From: Liolophura sinensis
Lineage: Eukaryota; Mollusca; Polyplacophora; Chitonida; Chitonidae
Direction of reading: 5' to 3'
Assembly: GCF_032854445.1 (NCBI RefSeq)
Contig: NC_088305.1
Span: 31,952,628-32,016,627 of the forward strand
DNA: 64,000 nucleotides
Shown one piece after another: positions 62,301 through 64,000 of the stretch. Under the pieces are notes generated by a model. The model was not told the DNA's origin. It saw only the letters and a program-made list of their open reading frames with translations, and ran no database searches. The translations under genes were made by a program, and so were the position numbers. Position 1 is the first letter of the stretch. Every line of letters starts with the position of its first letter.

Positions 62301-64000
62301 TGTGCGTCCCCATTGTGATTCTACGGCATGCGCTTGCGAGCAGGACAAATTTTGTTTCAGGTGCGACTCAATGGTATGTCTGTGTAGTATACTTGAAGGT
62401 GACGAGGCACCAGCTTATTCAGTTTTGGGCAACTTGGAGAACAACAAAGACTTCGATTCTGTCACCGCGGAATTGCAGCCTGAAAAGCCCGTGCAGTCCA
62501 TTCCAGAAACCGCCAGTTAGTGGTTGAGCATAGTGAACTGGGCCTAAGCATGGAGGAGGTAAATGGTGGCGTGGGATTTAAACCGAATAAACCAGCCCTA
62601 CTAGCCCAGAATCTAGGGAGGACTGGCAAACCGTGCTACCCAAGAGGGTAAAACTGCGGACAGGTAACAATAGACAAGGGGAGGTAAGCGAAAATCAGCA
62701 AATTGAAAAAAAAGACGTGAGCAAGACTCTGGAAAAGACCACCGACAAATGGGAGAGACAGGCCAATCCCCAGGAAGGGGGGAGAAGGCGTCGGTTTGTT
62801 GCAATGCCAAACTTGACGGGGGCGAGAGTAAAACCGGCAAAAAATTCAAAACGAATAATAACAGTCTTCACTTCCTAATTGTCACAATGTTTCTAATAGT
62901 ATCCCTAAATTACAATGGCTTACAAAATATGACTAAAGTACGCAACATTGTTAGTAGTAGGACAAAAAGGGAAATGAAAGGGATATATTGCATGTCTTCA
63001 AGAAGACATGTGTCCTCTTGGCGCGAGTTGTTAAAATCAGTTAGTCTGGTGATATACACAGAAAGAAAATGACTTTGTCAACCGGTCTTTTTTAATCCCC
63101 GCATTGCTGTGAACGGAAAATCCTTAAATTTTGAATTATTTGTAAACTCGGGGCTTTACTGCCTGAAAGACTTTTTGTCATAGGTGATACCGGGATTTAT
63201 ACCTGCTGAAGGAATTAAAGCGGCTGTTCTGTCCTCTTTTTCCAACGCTGACCCTTGTCGAATTGAGACGTCATATGATGTTATTAGATCGAGGGTACCG
63301 AAGGAATGGGTAGAAGGCGTGAAGGTAGCTGCTCGGCTAATAACACTTCTGATATACCCAAAACTCTAACAAAGGCAAAGGAAATGACGGCATCTGTTTT
63401 AAGATCGTCTGACTTTTATTGTTTTTATTTTTATTTTAAGTCAAGTATCTCTGTAAGCTGTTGGTTGAGAGTTTTTCCAAACTGTGATATTCTGCCTTAC
63501 TTTAAATATCGTTACTAGTATGTACCTGGCAAGAATCCAAATGCAGTGGAATTAGATTTTAAGTTCTTCATAATGTCATATTCACTAGGAAAAAACTTTT
63601 TAATTATCGGCTGGTGGATTCAGATCTCTGTGAGCTATGCAACCAGCGCCCAGAGGATCTGCTTCATATCTTTGTTAACTGTGAATGTCTTAAGGAAAGG
63701 CATGGTTATGTGGCCCAAATGTTAGAGGACTTGTTTCGTTATACATCTGTGTAGGGTCCTAGGAGATCTTGGGTTTGAAAATCGTGGGTGTTCTTGTTCG
63801 GAATTAAGGTTGGGTATCAAGGTTGGGGCTGCTGTGTGACACTTGTAATTATCAAATCACTTTGTAAGTGGGGTAAATAAACTAGCTTGTCATTGTCTTC
63901 TGTACAGAAGATTTCGTTGTGACACCATACTTTTGAAACATTGACCGATTTAACCGATAGAAATCAACATGAACTCTTGTCTTAATCAGACCTTTAGCCA

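Overview
The window looks like a repeat-dense piece of a molluscan (lophotrochozoan) nuclear genome. It has intron-split genes, tRNA-derived SINEs with a (TAAA)n tail and the molluscan-type 3' domain (…CGCCGTCGTA.AAGTGAAATATTC…), several decayed non-LTR retrotransposons, many minisatellites and no bacterial-style operons. The species cannot be fixed from the sequence alone.

Only two host loci are convincing. (1) A BTB-BACK-PHR protein (BTBD1/2/3/6 family) on the minus strand, two exons at 53339-53059 and 52299-51192, joins cleanly to 462 aa. (2) A TRIM-like locus on the minus strand has a RING/B-box exon (27454-26727), a coiled-coil exon (26042-25774) and, 10 kb further on, a B30.2/SPRY terminal exon (15615-15038). 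It carries a frameshift in the first exon and two nonsense codons in the SPRY exon. The two 3' exons do not join in phase, so either an exon is missing or these are two genes. The intervening 10 kb is almost entirely two satellites, an 82-bp array (16.2-20.1 kb) and a 42-bp array (20.4-24.9 kb).

Mobile DNA fills most of the rest. An I/Jockey-like LINE family with a zinc-knuckle ORF1, an endonuclease-RT-RNase H ORF2 and a TAATG stop-start junction is present as a fragment (5.6-6.3 kb), a long copy (6.35-11.2 kb, containing an N gap), small or decayed pieces (12.45-12.86, 30.2-32.9, 39.8-40.07 and 59.6-59.9 kb) and an antisense long copy (40.07-44.2 kb). A second, Tx1/L1-like LINE occurs at 4.5-5.2, 60.6-60.8 and 62.3-64.0 kb, and a third LINE fragment lies at 44.4-45.65 kb. 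A solo LTR with a 4-bp target duplication sits at 3.25-3.77 kb. Tandem units carrying alternating tRNA-Ser-like and tRNA-Arg-like modules lie at 3.9-5.6 and 60.1-61.5 kb.

The most interesting region is 34.2-38.8 kb. Two nearly identical 453-bp direct repeats, each with imperfect 18-bp inverted ends, flank an intact 653-aa Mutator-like (DDE/MULE-type) transposase and, antisense to it, a broken His-Me finger (HNH-like) nuclease gene. This does not match an LTR retrotransposon or a simple TIR transposon and may be an undescribed composite element. Other notable structures are a 394-bp palindrome (58.2-58.6 kb), a MITE-like insertion with an empty-site paralogue inside the window, and minisatellites of 21, 23, 44, 54, 70 and 72 bp.
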